This document shows positions 33,490 through 45,979 of a stretch of DNA of 64,000 bases, in pieces. The notes beneath the pieces were generated by a model that saw only the letters and a list, made by a program, of their open reading frames with translations, did no database searches and was not told the origin of the DNA. The position numbers were made by a program, and so were the translations under genes. The first letter of the stretch is position 1. Each line of letters starts with the position of its first letter. Source of the DNA: Brachionus plicatilis (lineage: Eukaryota > Rotifera > Eurotatoria > Ploima > Brachionidae); assembly GCA_010279815.1 (NCBI GenBank), contig QEOQ01000424.1, positions 8,310-72,309 on the forward strand, written 5' to 3'.

Positions 33490-36400
33490 AACAACTTAGA
33501 AAAAAAAATTCCAATTTTGAAAAATTAAAGTTACATGGTGAATAAATTCAAAAACCCTTGTTTTCTATCTATAATAATTTTTTTCATGCACCAATTAGAG
33601 ACAAAAAGCATGGGAATATTATAAAAATTTTTTTTAAAATTTTTGCATTTTATTTTATTTTTATTTATTTTTCTTGTTCCTTTATTACTAGTGATTTAAT
33701 TAAAAATTGCATAGAATATAAAGAAAATGTGGCCTACGGAAAGATGCTAGTAGAACCAACGAAATCTTTCTAGAAATTGAATAAAAAAGCAAAAAAAACT
33801 GTTGAATTAATAAATAATTAGAGTAATTGGAATATTATTTTATTTGAGTCTGTTCCTTTTTGTCATTTCTGTATCATTTGATAATTAAAATCAAGAATTT
33901 AATTAATTAATAGTTTTATTATTAATTTTAATTTTTACTAATAGTTCTCAAGTATACAACATACTCGAATACTTAAACCAATTTATAATTTTAAGTATCT
34001 TAAGTATTTTTAGTATTCAATGATATTCTAATACTTTATTCTCATTGTCTATCCATGACCGATAAGACAAATAGTAAAACATCAAAACCAATTTAATCTT
34101 GATTTTATTGATTAAAAAAATAAAAGTAATAATTATAAGTTTTTGAGTTTTTTTATCTAATTTTTTAAATTAAAAAAAAAAAAATTTTCAAAAGAATTTG
34201 TAGTAGACTTAAGAAAAAATCAAAGATAAATCTTTTAATTTTGTTAAGTAAAAATATTTTTTATTGCTTCAAAAACGTTCTATTAAAAATTAATTTTGAT
34301 AAATTAATGCTTTCTTCTTCACAATGTTGCTAGAAATAGCTTATTAATATCTAGGGTAACAAAAGAATTTATTTTTAGCTTCTTAAGATTAGGATCATGG
34401 AGTTTTTTGCCTTAATGAATTAAAGTGAATTCGAACCATTGTTTGGTCTTGGGTAAATGGTTTGATTTGACATGATCTGAACGATGACGTATAAAATCAT
34501 ACAAAGCTGACAAAATAAGAGAATTCTCATGGAAGAGAATAATATTTGACAGAAAAATACTCATATTTTTTTTCATAGAAAAATGTCTAAATAAATTTCA
34601 CGAAATTTTATCAATTCAAATTTTTTTTCTATATCAAGATTTATTTGAAAAAATAACGACTAACAAAATAAGTTATTCCAGAGATTAATTTTTTTTAAAT
34701 TAAAATTTTCATTTAAAGTAGACTTTTGAATAATTTAGAACATTTTGCCGATGTATTAGCTATTAAAAATTGCGAGAGATTATTATGAGAAAAATTATAT
34801 GAGTCATTCTTTTTATATTTTTTTCTATAAAAATAATTCAATGAATTAAATGTTTAATTAATTAAGATAGCAAAAAATTTATTCTTTAATTAATTTATTA
34901 AAATAAAGCTAATCTTGACCTAACTCTAATTTTTTTTGTGATTGTTAAACACTTTTGTTAATTTATTTAGGCTGGTTTAAATTAAATTGTTGATGTCATT
35001 TTTAAAATTCCCTGAAAAACTGTCGACAGCAAATCGATAGATCAAAAAGCGATATAGTTGCATTTTAAAATAAATTTGAAATAAAAAAATTATTTTTAGA
35101 ATTTTTTATTTAATAAAAAAAAAAGTTAATTTTTTTCCTAGAAATTTGTTACCACTCATTTGCTGCACACACATCAGTGATTCAGCAAAATGAGACTTTG
35201 CGTGCCACTAGATCTTTATAATTCCATCAATAACGCTCTGAGACACATTTCCTTCTCATATAAATAGATACCGTATTCTTTAAGACTTAGTCTTAAACTT
35301 TTGGGAGCAATTTTTATTTGATCAATTTTTAAAATTTTAAGCTTGAAAAAAAAATTAATTTTTTTGAAAAAAAATAAAGACTTTTGATAGATAAAGTTTA
35401 ATTAATTATTTAATCAATTGTTGAGATGAGAAAAAAATATCAATAATGCAGACATTTTTACCTAGAAATAAATTCATTCACTTATTAGTAAGAGGGGGTT
35501 TATTTTTGGAATTAATTTTTTCCACTTTTATTAATCATCACCAAAAGTCAAATTATTTTTTCCATTTTAATTTAAAAAAAAGGCGAAAATTATTCTTAAT
35601 TGAATTTTCTTCACAGATAAAACATAAATATAAGAGTCTTGTTTCTGCTGCTCTAAAAGTGAATTTAATTATTTTGTGAGGAAACACTTAAATTTGATAT
35701 ACTAATCAGAAAAAAAATCTAAATCTAATTCTAATCTTGATAATACATTAGGAACAAGTGGCTTAATTGTCACGATATTTAAGACTAATAATTTTAAAGA
35801 AATGCCGATTTTATTGATGGAAAAAAATTTGGCTCTTAACCATTCATCATCTGTCTCAATTTTTTAAAAAAAAAAGTGAATGTTTAAGGGTTGAGTTTAA
35901 GAAAGCCTTCAATTTACATAACAAAAATAAAATTAATTTAAAATTGGAAAACAAATCTCAATAAATTTTCCACTTGAGATTAATAATTTTTATATGATTT
36001 TTTTTTCAATTTTAACAAATTAAAATATTTTTAGAAAATATTTAAAAAAAAATTCATTCTTAAGTTTAGATTAGCTTTTTAAATTAGTGCAAAAAAGCGG
36101 AATAAATTGTATAAAGTAATGATCGGAAATTAAGTCAACACTTTTGTAAAGAAGTTTTTTTTTTAATTAATTTAAAATGGGTAAATTAATGAAGAATTAC
36201 ATTTTTCCTTTAAATATTATGCCGTTAATATAATTGAGAAAATTTGTTAAATTTTTTAAATGAATTTTTAATAATGTAGAAAATAAGCAACAAAAAATTT
36301 AAAGATAAATTTCTGAATTGTGCAAATTGCCTTTTGAAAAATCATATTTGTAAATGTTGAATAAGATAAAATTATTAGAAAATGTAAATAAATTAAAAAA

Positions 36401-36539
36401 TTTATTAAATTTAATTTTTTTAAACATTTTTTGTTGAATGCGTTTTCGGTGTTCATCTTCAATATTTTTTATTTGCTCGTCATTCTTTCTTAGCATAATT
36501 TGGAAGCACTTTTTTCATGCATCTAAAGTTATGTGGCAC
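33490..36539. other. intergenic AT-rich DNA
   Basis: No gene is supported. Small open frames at 33558-33773 and 35446-35679 are Lys/Phe/Ile-rich and look like chance frames, though the second follows a TATA box by about 180 bp. Confidence 0.4.
35259..35266 (+). promoter_or_regulatory. orphan TATA box
   Basis: TATAAATA sits in a locally GC-richer stretch (35150-35290) that stands out from its surroundings. No clear coding sequence follows within 200 bp, so it may drive a non-coding RNA or mark a dead gene. Confidence 0.35.
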
Positions 36540-36794
36540 TAGAGTTGATCAAAAGTCAAAGTCAGACTTTGACTTTAAATTTTTTTTTAAAAGTCCAAAT
36601 TTTGGGTTTTTAATTAGTAGGCCGCAACGATAACTAGCTGGAACGGCAATCCATTTGCCAAGATCATGGCCACATGAATTTTTGCCGTTTGAGGTAGTTA
36701 TCGTGGCGGCCTACTAATTAAAAACCCAAAATTTGGACTTTAAAAAAAATCAAAGTCAAATTTTTTAATTAACTTTGACTTTTGACCAACTCTG
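36540..36794. mobile_element. long-palindrome hAT-type MITE
   Basis: 255 bp. Ends TAGAGTTGATCAAAAGTC and GACTTTTGACCAACTCTG. Flanks TGTGGCAC (36532-36539) and TGTGACAC (36795-36802) agree at 7 of 8 positions. The whole element folds back: GGGTTTTTAATTAGTAGGCC at about 36604 pairs with GGCCTACTAATTAAAAACCC at about 36709. It is GC-richer than its surroundings. Confidence 0.8.
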
Positions 36795-36802
36795 TGTGAC
36801 AC

Positions 36803-37570
36803 TTTTCCGAGTCAATTTGAGACCATTTTTCATGGGACAGTTTCCAAATACAATCTGGGTAAAAAATTACAGCAGAATTATGTAAAAATTTCTCGTAATT
36901 TGGTAAAAATTAATAAAAATAAAATTATATTTGTTATCTATCGCTTGATTAACTTTCCATTGACTCAAATTCCTCTTAAATTGATACAGTTGGTTTCTTC
37001 ATCTAATTATTTACTTCATTTTGCCTTCTTTGATGAAATTAATATAAATAATTTAAAAAAAAAAAAATAAAATTGATAACTTATTTTTAATTTTTTTTAA
37101 ATTCAGTTTCCCTTACTTTTCAAAACCGCTAAATTTAATTCAAAGATTAGATTTATGACTTTTTTCATACCAAAGTATATTGTTTACCAACTCTTTCTAT
37201 CTGCATAAGAAAATTTAGTTTTTTAATTTTCATGACAAAAAAAATTTATTTGTGAATCTAAAAAATAAATTTTGAAAAATTTATTACATTAAAAATTTTA
37301 AGAATCTCTTCTTCTTTTTTGGGTTTATAGTTAATTGTTGTCAAATGAATTTTATGTTATAAAATTATTGTCAAAAATTTAGTTGTTAAATGATTCTAAT
37401 GTCAAAATTAAAATAGGCATATTAATGTTATGCTATTTATTTTCAAAAATTTAAATTGAAATCTAGTGTCAAAATTAATATTAACTCTTTCCTTCTAAAA
37501 TTTATGTTGATGCAAGATTAATCATGATTAGATATAAAATTAAAAAATGATATTTTCAAGGTTCCCTTTT
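36803..37570. other. intergenic AT-rich DNA
   Basis: No gene or bounded repeat is seen between the palindromic MITE and the LINE fragment at 37575. Confidence 0.4.
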
Positions 37571-37574
37571 TTTC

Positions 37575-38395
37575 TAAATAAAAAAAGTAACTAGATCATC
37601 TGCCAAAAGTAGAGAGTATTCATTATTTGTTTTGTTTTTCTTTGGGATGTCATTAATATATATGTAATGCCGATGGATGGTGTTTGATATTTATTGAAAT
37701 ATCCAAAAGATTCGAGTTCTTGTTCAGAACTCTGGATGACTTATTCAGTCTACCTTTAGTTTAACGAGAGACTTAAAAACTAAGCTGCTCGGATAGAACA
37801 AGTAAAAGAAAAAGTTGAGTTTATTTTAGTCTGGTTGAGCTAGATTGGTCTGGTTGATTTGCTTGATTGGATCGGTCTAAGTCTAACGTAGAAAAAAAAG
37901 AAAAAAAAGGAAAAGAAAGAAAAGAAAAAAAAAGAAATAGAAAAAAAGAAAAAGATTAATTTAAAATTCAAATGCAATGNNNNNNNNNNNNNNNNNNNNN
38001 NNNNNNNNNNNNNNNNNNNNNNNNNNNNNNNNNNNNNNNNNNNNNNNNNNNNNNNNNNNNNNNNNNNNNNNNNNNNNNNNNNNNNNNNNNNNNNNNNNNN
38101 NNNNNNNNNNNNNNNNNNNNNNNNNNNNNNNNNNNNNNNNNNNNNNNNNNNNNNNNNNNNNNNNTTAATTTAAAATATTCTTTATTTCAAATACTGTAAT
38201 ATGTAATTAAAAAAATTTAAAGTTATATTTATGTTAAAAATTAAAAATAACAAATGAAGTAATTTTCTTCAACTTCATAACAATAAAATTAAAATAAATT
38301 AGAACAAATAAAATATCGGGGAACATCTTCATTACATATATACTAAATAAAAGAGGACTAATAACTGAGCCTTGAGGAACACAAACAATATTTTA
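37575..38395 (-). mobile_element. LINE RT fragments around an assembly gap
   Basis: 37575-37675 reads on the minus strand as the RT FADDL block (as at 48785-48860). 38330-38395 reads as the PQGSVISPLLF block. Between them lie a purine-only tract (about 37888-37955) and 185 N. Order of the two blocks on the minus strand is as in an intact RT, but the distance shows that other sequence, or an assembly join, separates them. Confidence 0.6.
37980..38164. other. assembly gap (N run)
   Basis: 185 undetermined bases, preceded by a GA-rich low-complexity tract that probably caused the break. The stated size may be an estimate. Confidence 0.95.
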
Positions 38396-41300
38396 GTCAT
38401 TTATTTTATTGATTCAAAAATTAAAGAAAAATTTGTTTTCACATCAGTGGTTAAACAAAAATTAACAAGTTTACATCTTCCGAATCATTTATTGATTCTT
38501 AGTAGTGCTTCAATCTGTTGTTTTTGTATAGCGTTTTGGTTTTTAGCTGGTCGTCGCCTTTTCCGATTTCCTTGTCAAATTTTTACAACAATTAAAACTT
38601 TTTTTAAGTCTCTCAAGACTTTTCAAAAAAACCTTTGTCAGAAAGGCAAAATTATTTTTTTTATTTTTTTCTGAATATTTAATGAAAGAAACAGTTAAAT
38701 CCAGTTTATTTGCTTCAGTTGAACTTGAAGGTGGATAATCACTGATTAAAAAAAATTAAAAAAAATTATACCAGTTTAATCCGTCTCAATAAATATTTTT
38801 AAAAAAAAGTTTTTTTTTCTCATAAAAACAGATTTGTTCTTTGTGATTTGGAATTTAAATCCTCTTTGAAAATCAAAAATTAAAATTAAATCGATTAATT
38901 GGACACAATCCGTCAAATGATCTTAATCATTAAATTTTAATAATTAAGAGTAGAATTGAGTTTTTTAATTTATAAAAAAATTTATTTTTTTGAAGAGAAC
39001 TTAAAAAAATTTATTTAAAGTTTAATTATATAAAAAAAATCAATTTGTTTTATTTTTTTTTCAATTATGCTTTTAAAATTAATTTTAATATTCAATTAAG
39101 TGGGTTTTACTGTAATTAAAAAATTAATAGATGGATAACTTTTCCAAGAGAAAAGTCACAATATTTAACGCATGCCAAATAGATACAAAATAAAACATTA
39201 AGATATGATTTAATTTTATTTATATAAAAAATTCAAAATAAAAGATTTTAATTTTTATTAATTTTCATTACGATTAAAAGTAAAGTTCAAGAAAGAAAAA
39301 TTAATAAAAGTAAATTTTCAATTTTTTTTTCTAATTTTGAATTTAATGAATAAATTACCTAAGTGATGTGACGATTCCCAGATTTCAGATTTTAGGATTA
39401 ATTTCAATTTTTTATAATTTAAAAAATTGATAAATTTAATTTGAATTTTTTTAAAAATAATATTTAGGGAAAATTTACAATAAAAATTTCATAGATTAAA
39501 AAAAGACCTTAAAATCTTGAAATAAAAGCTAGAAATTTAAGTAGATACTTCATGTTAAATTTTTTTAACTTTAACATCTTAAATTATCAAAAGCAACATT
39601 AATACCCAAGTTATCTTGTATGAAATTTTCATTCTATGCAGAGATGGTCAAAGCTCAGAAAAAAAAACAAAGACTCTGATTTCACTCGGAAGATAAAAGT
39701 ATCATCCGATTGTTATTAATATAAAAAATTTGAAGTAGATACCTTCAAGTAATTCAAGGTGTTTTACTCAATCTTTACAGTTAGTTCTTAAAAATAATTA
39801 AAAAAAGTTAAATTAAATTTAACAAAAAACTCTTAAAATTTATTTTTAATAATAAAATTTAATATGTCATATTGTGCAGATATGAATTACTAAATTTAAT
39901 TTAAACTCAAGATTTAAAGTTTTTTTCTTTATTTTTTACGGCATAGGATTAATTTTAATAGATAAAAAGATGAAACTTACTAGATAATTTTATTAAATAA
40001 TAGATAAAAAGACAAAACACTATAAAGAAATATTTTTTACTAGATAAAAAAATTATTTGATAGCAAGAGAATAAAAAATAAACTATACTATATTATAAAA
40101 AATTTTAAAAAATTTGTATTTTTCAAAAAAAAAATTTTTTTTTAACTCAAATTAATCAAAATTCATGTTATATTACCAAATTTTTGTACTCAAGTGAATT
40201 TTGACAAACTACGTAAATTGGACAAAATCCTCGTATCAAATCACCACTAATTTAAAAGAAATTTTCAAATAGTAATTTAAAATAGAATTTTAAAATTATG
40301 AATAAATTTTTTTGGTGTGAAAATTTTTTAAGTAACTGCACAAATTCATTGTGCTTCTTTTAACTCATTTTTTTGACAAATACCAATTTTTATTTTTCAA
40401 CCAGAAAAATTTGCTTTGTAGCGGAATATTTTTTAAATTTTTTGTGAAAAAATTTTTTTTAAATCAATAAAAAATCCTCTGAAAGTAAATAATTGTTGTT
40501 TATTTAAGCCATGATTTTGTTTAAATTAATTATTTTCATTAAATCATCTTAGCGATTATCTTCAATCATTGCTTAAACTAATTCAAGATTTAAACTTTAT
40601 AAATTGAATTACTCACTGTCTGACTGTAAAAGTCTAATTAAAACAATAAAACAAGTTTTTACGCAATTGTGCATGTAACACGAAGAAAAGAATGAACTTT
40701 TCCAAAATGCTACACTGCAACTTCAACAAATGATCAATTGTCAATTTGATCTTTTTCGATTACATTTGCTTTTTGCACCCAGTTCTTCTTTCTTCCTCAA
40801 TTATTTACAATAACTGATTTTTAATTGAGCTCATTTGTTGCTGTATAAATACCACCATTTGATTTATAAACCACGCAGCTAGTCTTTGCTAAACTCGATT
40901 CTTTTAAATTTTGATATTTTATTATTTTTTTGAAATTTTTATTTTTTTTATTTTTTTGAATTAAAGAAAATTTATTTAAAAAAATTTTTTTGAAAAATCT
41001 TTAGCAAAGGAACCTTGTAGTTATTTTAAATTAAATTAGTAATAATAATTTTGTAATTGATAAATTAGGAAATAACAAAATAAGTAAGAAATTTTTTATC
41101 AATTTTATTTTATTTGTCAAACTTTCTTGAAGCTTCTTTTCAATAAAGATTTTTTGCAAATTTGATTTATATAAAAAATATTTTTGTATGTAAATTTTCT
41201 ATTACACAATACCCTACCGTCTTACTATAAAAATGACTGAATTATCTGATGGTGAAAGGAAAAAACAATAAACGTAGCTTAAATATGATAAAAATATAAG

Positions 41301-41476
41301 CAAAAAAAATAATTTTTTTAATTAATTTTTATGTTTGAACAAAATTTTCTTAAGGATTCCGTTATTTTTACAAATATTATGAAAAAATTCATCATAAAAT
41401 GGATCATATAAATCAAATTTTGTTTAAAAAAATTTAATAAATTTAATAAATAATATTTTTAAGCGTCATAAAAATA
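38396..41476. other. intergenic AT-rich DNA
   Basis: No gene is supported. A GC-richer stretch at about 40665-40900 has the look of a promoter region (see the TATA box at 40844), but no coding frame follows. Confidence 0.4.
40844..40851 (+). promoter_or_regulatory. orphan TATA box
   Basis: TATAAATA preceded by a pyrimidine/GC-richer stretch (40740-40840), with a plausible start about 30 nt downstream near the CTAGTC word at 40882. Only homopolymer AT DNA follows. It may belong to a non-coding transcript or a lost gene. Confidence 0.35.
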
Positions 41477-41929
41477 CAGTGCCGATTTGACAATTTTACA
41501 TAAACTTAAGTAAAATTACTTTGTAATAAAAAGTGAATTTATTTGTTATTTTTTGTTTTAAAGGTAATTGATAAAGTGTTAGACAAAAATGGCGGATGGT
41601 CGGACTGCTAGTTTATTAGAAAAATTAAAAATTTCTTAGTTTCCTTTCAAAAGTTACTTTTTTTAAATTTTTTTACTAATTTTTACGTAAATTTATGTAA
41701 AAAAAGTTAAAATATGGTAAAAAAAAGGAACTTTTGTTAAAAAATAATCAAATAAATAGAAACTAATTTTTTCAAAATTTATTAGAAAAAAATAAAAAAT
41801 TCAAAAAATTGAGCTTCTTTCTAGCATTTTCATTTTTACCAATTTTACGTAAAATTACGTAAATTTACTTTTTATTACAAAGTAATTTTACGTAAAATTA
41901 CAAGAAATCCACTTGTCAAATCGGCACTG
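41477..41929. mobile_element. Tc1/mariner-type MITE
   Basis: 453 bp with ends CAGTGCCGATTTGACAA and TTGTCAAATCGGCACTG. Each end is flanked by TA, the Tc1/mariner target duplication. The arms continue as imperfect inverted repeats rich in TTACGTAAA. No transposase frame. A related right end occurs at 46606-46622. Confidence 0.75.
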
Positions 41930-42089
41930 TAAGTAAAAAAATATTTTGTTCATTTAAGTTTTTTTGAAGTCAATGATCTAAAAAATATTCTTTTAATTTC
42001 AAAACTTCAGTTTATTTTTTTTCGTTTTTTTCCTTAATATAATAACTAAATATCTAACAATTCGATCAAGATTTTCTAGCATTAAAATT

Positions 42090-42775
42090 CCTGTCTATTC
42101 CAGCATCATCAGGACCCTTTGAATTAAAAAAAATAAAAAAAAGACTGTTGTTTTCAAAAAAATTATATAGTCTTGTAATAATGTTAAGTTTAAGTACACT
42201 TTCAAAGGCAACTCGTCATACTAATTGGACGATAGTTATTAGGGTCTAAAGTGGAAGAAGATTTCTCGGGGATCATGGTTATACTTGCTTTATTCCAGGA
42301 TTTTGTCACCTGGCCTGGCTCTAAACTCATTATAAAAAGTTGACTTACAAATTCTTTTTTTTTAACATTAGGTTGTGGATCCGATCTAAGCCAGACCCTG
42401 CTAGTTCTTTTAGCTTTTTCGAGGCATTTGTTTTTTTTAATAAATTATTTTGTACCTTATTTTTTAAGAAATCCCTTGTTTCTGTGATACTTCACACTTA
42501 TCCTCCGATTCTACAAAATCGAGGTGAGGACTAAAAATTGTGGCTGAAAGATCAGTAAAAATTTTCCTTTATCAATATCTGAATTATATTCTTTTCCATC
42601 TTTAAAAAGTGATAGTATTTGTCTGATGAGTTTTTTTTGATCTGAGCTTATTTGTTTTCCTCCAAAAAGATCTACTTGATAAAGTACAAACTACTTTTTT
42701 TTTTAAATCAGTTTTGGTTCCAAAATTCCTTCAAATTGAGAGGTAGCTCAGATGTAAGCTAACACACACTGATTC
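42090..42775 (-). mobile_element. LINE fragment with N-terminal RT block
   Basis: On the minus strand 42190-42330 reads SLEPGQVTKSWNKASITMIP and then LDPNNYRPISMTS, the classic start of a non-LTR reverse transcriptase (W..A.I..I.K...P.NYRPIS). 42480-42775 is the linker before RT. Multiple stops and frameshifts; inactive. Confidence 0.8.
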
Positions 42776-43494
42776 GAAGCTTTTATATCGATGTTTTATT
42801 CATGAAATTAACACATTATTAAATTAAATTATTTGTGTCAAGTCTTTTAAAAAAATTTTCAAAATGAATTTAAAAATATTGGGCTCTAAATTTTTTAAAT
42901 AACAAAGTAGGTGAGGTGAGTAGCTTTTAATGCGGAAAAATAAGCTCCATTTTTTCAACAAAAGTTTTTTTTTTACTAAAAAGACAATGAAATGTTTCAA
43001 GATAACTTATTTCAAAATGTTTCAAAATTGTTTCAAAATTCTTTATTTAAAATTTAAAATCGTCTTTCATTTAAAAAGCGAAAAAAAACACTTGGATAAA
43101 ATACAAAGATGGAAGTTTTTTTTTACATAAAAAAATTTTTCTTAATAAAAATTAAATGGCAAATTCTGCTTTTGGTCACAATTTTATTTTTTGCTTTTTT
43201 TTTGTTTTTGATAAGTGTTCTTTTCAAGAGATACCATTTAGATATCTAAATGATAATATCAAAAATATTAATTTAAAAAAAAATCTAAAATTTCCTTTTA
43301 AAAAGTTTCAATATCTGAGATATTAAAATGTTAGAGAATTTTAATCATTATTTTTTTTCTATTAATTATTATAATCAATTGAAGAAATAAGTAAATTTGA
43401 TAAAAGGTTTTTCTTTTCAAAAGAAAGCTATTTTATAAAAAAAATAAAAAAAAGACTTTTATAAAAAAAGTAAAAATTAATTGATGTAATATAT
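42776..43494. other. intergenic AT-rich DNA
   Basis: No gene is supported; short Lys/Phe-rich frames here are composition-driven. Confidence 0.4.
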
Positions 43495-43502
43495 ATAATT
43501 CC

Positions 43503-43772
43503 CAGAGTTGTCAAATGTCACAAGTCTCAAGTCAAGTCCAAGTCCAGGCTTCAAAATTTTGAATACTAAAGAAGAAATTTATGCTAAAATTGCAACAATA
43601 TTCTGATATATTGCAAATCTATTGCATTAGATAACCCAAGAGTATATAAATTTTTAATATGAAGCCTGATCTAGCAAATTTTAAAAAAAAAATTCTTGAC
43701 TTGGACTTTTTTTTTTTTTTTAAATTTTGAACTCCGGGCTTGGACTTTTTTTGGGACTTTTAAACAACTCTG
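43503..43772. mobile_element. hAT-type MITE, complete
   Basis: 270 bp, CAGAGTTGTCAAATGTC to GACTTTTAAACAACTCTG. Flanks ATAATTCC (43495-43502) and ATAATTCG (43773-43780) match at 7 of 8 positions. Interior homologous to copies at 27038 and 45672. Confidence 0.8.
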
Positions 43773-43916
43773 ATAATTCGAATGTAATAAGATTGCATAA
43801 ATAGCTCCCATATATTTTTTTTTAAATAAATTTTAAACATCACACTTTTTCCAAGCTTTTTATTAAAAGTATGTATGAAAATTTTCATTAAAAGACGAGA
43901 AAGTATACCATTTAAT

Positions 43917-44090
43917 TTTATAAATCGATTTTATCAATGGGTTGAGAAAATATTTTTTTAATTATTTTATTTTAAAATCTACAAAGCATTTTAAGAATGT
44001 TATTTTAAAATCATTTAAATTAATTCAAAGATTAATATTAAATTCTAAAGAATATTTCTTTGAATTGATCACCAACTTCAAGATGTCCTT
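43917..44090 (+). repeat. interspersed repeat R1, copy without MITE
   Basis: Matches 14325-14650 without the 142-bp insert, giving a paralogous empty site near 43960. It ends at the same CAACTTCAAGATG box, after which the two loci diverge. Confidence 0.6.
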
Positions 44091-44229
44091 TAATACAAAA
44101 AAATTTCAAGTCAAGTTTTTGAATTGTGGAATTTTGTTAAAATTCGCAGTAAAAAAAAAGAATTGATAATGAGTTATTAACTGTGCCAAAAGTTGTAAAA
44201 ATATATCTCAAAAAGTCGATTCGAGATAG

Positions 44230-44680
44230 ATAGTAGTTTTAGATAATTAAATGTTGAAGCGAGTATCATATTTTATTTTTAGAATAAAATTGAATATTTT
44301 AATTTAAGCCTTAAATTACTACGTTATTTAATTTCATCTATCATTGAATTAAAAGTTAATTTGGAATCAAATTTGATACCCAGAAACTTGAATCGTATTT
44401 GTCTCTTGATTTTTTTGTCCACAGATTTTTAGGTTTAAATCAGCATTTTCCTTGTTATATTCAGAAAAGACCATTGAACTAGGCATCTTCAATCTCCACT
44501 TGAGAAGTAATTGATCTAATTCATCCAAGTATTTGATGATCTTATTTTCTAGATTACCCTGCTTCTTATAAATAAAAGATCGTCAGCTAAAAGAATGGAG
44601 TATTCATTATTTGTTTTATTACTTTTGGGAATATCATTAAATTTTACTAATAAGACACTAATTGATGGAGTCTACTGTCA
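44230..44680 (-). mobile_element. LINE RT fragment
   Basis: The minus strand aligns with 48270-48860 of the best LINE copy, spanning the post-FADD region (RT thumb). It is diverged, with several frameshifts. Confidence 0.65.
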
Positions 44681-45149
44681 TATGGTACCAATCGATCACA
44701 AAGCATGTGAATAATTCCGACTAAGATTTAAAAAATAAAAAAATGACAGCTTTTTTAATTAATTTTTTCTAAAGAAGACTTTTACTGAAATTCTTTATTT
44801 ACCATTTTGTGGTTCAACTTTTTAATTTGTATAACTTTTTTGAATAGAGATAAAAATTGGTTAATCTTTTGGTTTCATGATGAAATAAAAATTAAATTTT
44901 TCAAAATTAAAAATTTATTCAATGAATTAAAAAAGAAAAAATTAAAGCGTTTAATTTAGAAAAAAAATTATTTTATTAAAAAAATTTCTAAATTTTTAAC
45001 CCAGGGAAAATAAACCATTTTTTTTTTCGATTAGTTTTATTTAAACTTTAGGAGTGAATTTAACAATTAAAATTTTTTTGGCATTATTTTTAAATTTTTA
45101 ATTATTTGTACTCTTGAGATGTTAATTTATGGGAATTAATTTAAACAAG

Positions 45150-45480
45150 AAAAAGGAGAATCTAAAATAAATGCTATCAAGGATTTGTATATATTACAAA
45201 GATCATATAACATCACTTTTCAATAGACTTTTTCATTTTCAATTTAAAAAGCGATTGTTCAAGTTCTCTAAGTTGTACTTATTTATCATGTTTTACATAA
45301 TTCCATTCTTATTAAAGAATAAAAAATGAAGCAAAATAATCTGCAAAAACAAGGGAGTATGGTTGTTTGTTTTTGAAGGAAGTAGATTAATTCTAATTAG
45401 CTTATAAATTAGTTTGTCACGCCATACTCTGTCTAAAGCTTTAGAAATGTCGAAATATAAATAGAATACCTTTTTCTATC
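45150..45480 (-). mobile_element. LINE RT fragment, motif A region
   Basis: On the minus strand YLYFDISKALDRVWRDKLIY gives RT motif A (F.D..KAFD.VW..L). The downstream part is decayed. Confidence 0.65.
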
Positions 45481-45671
45481 TATTAAAGGACTTATTCAAC
45501 TTTTTGAATAAAAAAATAAAAATTGTCTATAGTGCGCCTTTAAAAAAGACATGTCATGCCAAATAAGTAAAATTAATTGTTTAGCTAAAATCGGTCATGA
45601 TTAGTTTAATTGTAAATCTAAATTTTGATTTTAATGAAATAAAAAGATTTATTGTAGATTTTATTCACAAC

Positions 45672-45971
45672 CAGAGTTGTTTAAAAGTCTCAAGTCAGGT
45701 CCAAGTCCGGACTTTTTTTTTTATTTTCAAAAGTCCGAGCAAAGGCTTTAATTTTTTTTTCCAAAAAAAAAGTCCAAGTCCAGGCTTTAAAATTTTGAAT
45801 ACTGAAAAAGAAATTAATGCTAAAATTGCAACAAAATTCTAATATATGGCAAATCTATTGCATCAGACAACCCAAGGGTATATAAATCTTTTGATATGAA
45901 GCCTGATCTAGCAAATTTTAAAAAAAAAAGTCAGGACTTGGACTTTTTTTTGAGACTTTTTAACAACTCTG
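45672..45971. mobile_element. hAT-type MITE, complete
   Basis: 300 bp, CAGAGTTGTTTAAAAGTC to ACTTTTTAACAACTCTG. Flanked by TTCACAAC on both sides (45664-45671 and 45972-45979), an exact 8-bp duplication. It is among the best-preserved copies of the family. Confidence 0.87.
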
Positions 45972-45979
45972 TTCACAAC

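Noticed and set aside
37888..37955. Polypurine tract considered as a retroviral PPT
   Set aside because: Simple GA-rich low-complexity sequence bordering an assembly gap, without LTRs nearby.
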